This document shows, piece after piece, positions 62,045-64,000 of a stretch of 64,000 bases of DNA; position 1 is the stretch's first letter; each line of letters begins with the position of its first letter. The stretch is from Stella humosa. Lineage in GTDB: Bacteria > Pseudomonadota > Alphaproteobacteria > ATCC43930 > Allostellaceae. The stretch is taken from contig NZ_AP019700.1 of NCBI RefSeq assembly GCF_006738645.1, forward strand, positions 3,112,001-3,176,000. The letters are read 5' to 3'. A program made the position numbers and the translations under genes. Under the pieces are notes generated by a model. It made no database searches, was not told where the DNA came from, and saw nothing but the letters and a program-made list of their open reading frames with translations.

Positions 62045-62655
62045 CGCTGCGCGCCCTTCTGCTGGACGTCGACGGCGTCCTCGTCCGCGGCCGGCCGTCG
62101 GACGGTCGCTACTGGTCGAGTACGATCGACCAGGATCTGGGCCTGGATATCGCGGTGTTGCAGCGAGAGTTCTTTTCGACCCACTGGGACGACGTCCTGA
62201 CCGGCAGGGCCGCGCTCGACGAGCGCCTGGCCCCGGTGCTGGCCCGCATCGCGCCGCATCTGACCGTCGATCGGCTGACCGAATACTGGTTCGCCCAGGA
62301 TTCGCGCCTGGACCACCGGCTCCTGGAGCGGGTCGCCCGCGCGCGCCGGCACGGTATGACCGTCCATCTCGCCACCAACCAGGAGCACCGGCGGGCACGC
62401 CACCTGATGGAGGAGCTAGGCCTGTCGGCGCATGTCGACGGCATCTTCCATTCGGCCGCACTCGGTTGGCGCAAGCCCGAGCCCGCCTTCTTCGCCGCCA
62501 CTACGACGAAGCTGGGGCTTGAGCCGGCGGAACTCCTGCTGGTCGACGACCTGAAGGAGAACGTCCTGGCTGCCGCCGCTGCGGGCTGGGCCACGGTCCA
62601 CTGGACCGACAGCCCGGCCGCATGGGCAGCCCTTGAGGCCCGCCTGCCGGGCTGA
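62041..62655 (+). CDS. HAD-superfamily hydrolase
   Basis: A 204-residue HAD protein with motif I LLLDVDGVLV, motif II in HLATNQ, the Lys in GWRKPEP and motif III LLVDDLKENV. It has a helical cap of the subclass I type. The GTG start at 62041 overlaps the amine oxidase stop codon by four bases, placing it last in the five-gene operon. It may remove a phosphate or serve housekeeping dephosphorylation. Confidence 0.88.
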   Translation: MTLRALLLDVDGVLVRGRPSDGRYWSSTIDQDLGLDIAVLQREFFSTHWDDVLTGRAALDERLAPVLARIAPHLTVDRLTEYWFAQDSRLDHRLLERVARARRHGMTVHLATNQEHRRARHLMEELGLSAHVDGIFHSAALGWRKPEPAFFAATTTKLGLEPAELLLVDDLKENVLAAAAAGWATVHWTDSPAAWAALEARLPG

Positions 62656-62660
62656 CCCTG

Positions 62661-63827
62661 CTATCGCTTCTCGTGCTGCCGGAAGAAGCGCAGCATCTCG
62701 CGGCTGGCGTCGGGGCCGCGCGGATCGGTGTAGGAGCCGTCCTTGCTGCCCCCCGACCAGGCATGCCCGGCGCCATGCAGCACCCACTGCTCGAACATCG
62801 AGCGGCCATCCGGCGCGGCATGGACCGTGCGCGTGAAGCCCATGCCGCCGGACCCGACGCCCTTTTCCGTGCGGGTCGACAGGCCAGCGGCCGGCGCACC
62901 GCCCCGGGCATGGGCCAGCACCTGGTCGCCATTCACCGGCTTGACGGTGCGGTCGCGGTCGCCGTGGAAGACGATGGTCGGCACCGATCGGGCACCAGGC
63001 GCCGGGGGCACGCCGCCCTGGCGCATGGCCGCGAAGGCCGACGGCATGTCGCGGGCGGCCCCAGGCGCGAGGCCCGAATGCACGCCGACGGCAGCGAAGA
63101 GATCGGGATAGGTCGCCCCCATGATGGCCGCCGCCGCCCCGCCCGCCGACAGGCCGGCAACATAGACCTGGCCTTCCATCACCGCGAACTCGCCCATGAC
63201 CTGGCGGGCGATTCCGGCGATCAGCGCGGGCTCCCCCCGGCCGCGCTGCTGGTCGGCGACGCTGAACCAGTTCCAGCAGCGCGACGGGTTGGCGCTGCGC
63301 GGCTGGTCGGGATAGGCCACGAGGAAGGTCTCGGCCTCCGCCAGTTCGTTCATCCGCGTGCCGGCGGCGAAATCCTCCGGCGACTGGGTGCAGCCATGCA
63401 GCATGACGACCAGCGGCACCGGCTGGCCGCGATAGCCGGACGGGAGATAAAGGCGGTAGCCGCGGGCGCCGGCCGCGCTGACATGCGAGTGAGCCTCGAA
63501 GGTGCCGCCCGGCGGCGTGACCGGCCCGGCCGGCGGTGGCGACGCGGGCCGACTGCCGGCACCATCGTCGCGTCGCCGAAACTTGCGAAAGCGATCGAGC
63601 AATCCACTCCAAATACCGGACATCTCGGCATTATCCAGTTCCGAACGGGCCGCCCTTGCGGTCCATGCGCCATCGCTTCCGGGCGCCGGCGGCGCCGTGT
63701 CGATGACGCCGGGATCGGCGGAAGCTCCTGCGGGCGCGCCCTGCAGCAGCCGCATGGCCTCATCCAGCCTGCCCTCCCGCGTGAGGCGGGTTGCCTCCAT
63801 CATGTCGACGCCTGATCTGCCGCTCAT
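62661..63827 (-). CDS. PHB/PHA depolymerase-family esterase
   Basis: A 388-residue alpha/beta-hydrolase of the Esterase_phb group. The N-terminal segment (MMEATRLTREGRLDEAMRLLQG) is the helical leader seen in this group, followed by a proline-rich linker. The oxyanion region is VVMLHGCTQSPEDFAAGT, the nucleophile Ser is in GLSAGGAAAA, the Asp in FHGDRDRTV and the His in GAGHAWSGG. There is no clear signal peptide, so secretion is uncertain. The ATG at 63827 is chosen because the family leader starts there; an ATG 12 codons earlier is possible. Convergent with the HAD gene, five bases apart. Confidence 0.88.
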   Translation of the reverse strand: MSGRSGVDMMEATRLTREGRLDEAMRLLQGAPAGASADPGVIDTAPPAPGSDGAWTARAARSELDNAEMSGIWSGLLDRFRKFRRRDDGAGSRPASPPPAGPVTPPGGTFEAHSHVSAAGARGYRLYLPSGYRGQPVPLVVMLHGCTQSPEDFAAGTRMNELAEAETFLVAYPDQPRSANPSRCWNWFSVADQQRGRGEPALIAGIARQVMGEFAVMEGQVYVAGLSAGGAAAAIMGATYPDLFAAVGVHSGLAPGAARDMPSAFAAMRQGGVPPAPGARSVPTIVFHGDRDRTVKPVNGDQVLAHARGGAPAAGLSTRTEKGVGSGGMGFTRTVHAAPDGRSMFEQWVLHGAGHAWSGGSKDGSYTDPRGPDASREMLRFFRQHEKR

Positions 63828-63865
63828 ATCGAATGCGCTCCTGCGGGGGGATTTGGACGGCATGG

Positions 63866-64000
63866 CTAGCGGATACGGTCGGCCAGCGCGGCCTTGACCG
63901 CGGGCGGCGCTTGCAGCGCACCCAGGACCTGGATGGAAGCGATCGTGGCCATCGCCAGTTCCGCCGAAACGTCGGCAGCGATGATCGCCAGCCCCAGAAC
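63866..64000 (-). CDS. C-terminal fragment of an unidentified protein
   Basis: The last 44 codons of a gene that enters from the right edge. The sequence alternates hydrophobic and small residues (LGLAIIAADVSAELAMAT, later LADRIR at the end) and could be helical. Its stop lies 38 bases before the esterase start, so the two may be co-transcribed. I do not recognise the family. Confidence 0.55.
   Translation of the reverse strand, partial: VLGLAIIAADVSAELAMATIASIQVLGALQAPPAVKAALADRIR

Overview
The window is uniformly GC-rich and almost entirely coding. It reads as chromosome of a free-living alphaproteobacterium. The PhyR-type stress regulator with an EcfG-style promoter, the HWE-family histidine kinase, and the many TRAP, Tct and ABC uptake systems with CoA-transferase and hydantoinase genes all fit a metabolically versatile Rhodospirillales-like soil or aquatic organism. 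That placement is inference. I see no rRNA, tRNA, CRISPR array, insertion sequence or prophage. No stretch of 300 bases lacks a gene.

Layout. (1) 1-8989, minus: a probable operon of a double-length CaiB/BaiF CoA-transferase, an Ltp2-like thiolase, its DUF35 partner and a peptide/nickel-type ABC transporter (binding protein, two permeases, two ATPases; the last is cut by the window edge). (2) 9148-10826: an IclR-type regulator divergent from a PhyH-type Fe(II)/2-oxoglutarate dioxygenase, with two strong palindromes nearby. (3) 10872-17948, minus: an eight-gene run of racemase-like protein, degenerate SDR, active SDR, TctC, TctB, TctA, NodB-fold deacetylase and another SDR. (4) 18122-28171: a methyltransferase, then hyuA-hyuB with a polar amino-acid ABC transporter (minus), divergent from a DSD1-type PLP enzyme, the matching binding protein and an amidohydrolase (plus). 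(5) 28260-32717: an HWE kinase, a single-domain response regulator, a second racemase-like protein and an EamA exporter. (6) 32819-39738: two tandem paralogous PhyH dioxygenases, a complete TRAP transporter, a zinc alcohol dehydrogenase and a MetX-like hydrolase. (7) 39654-42892, minus: metA, metY and an alpha/beta hydrolase. (8) 43001-46386, minus: a four-PAS hybrid kinase and an OmpR-type regulator. (9) 46484-50160, plus: an Mct-like CoA-transferase, a MurA homologue with Asp in place of the catalytic Cys, and PhyR. (10) 50253-62655: a polyamine-type ABC transporter co-transcribed with a dimethylglycine-dehydrogenase-like enzyme (minus), divergent from an M24 hydrolase, M20 peptidase, YtcJ-like amidohydrolase, FAD amine oxidase and HAD phosphatase (plus). 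(11) 62661-64000, minus: a PHA-depolymerase-type esterase and the tail of an unidentified gene.

Most of the window is a chain of uptake-plus-catabolism modules, each pairing a transporter with oxidoreductases or hydrolases for a small organic acid, amide or amine. None of the substrates can be read from sequence. The points most worth checking are the SDR/pseudo-SDR pair in the tct operon, the tandem dioxygenase-TRAP locus, the amine-catabolism module at 50-62 kb, the MurA Cys-to-Asp change, and the PhyR gene with a textbook EcfG promoter but no NepR beside it. Hairpins follow four different solute-binding-protein genes and probably set stoichiometry within the transport operons.
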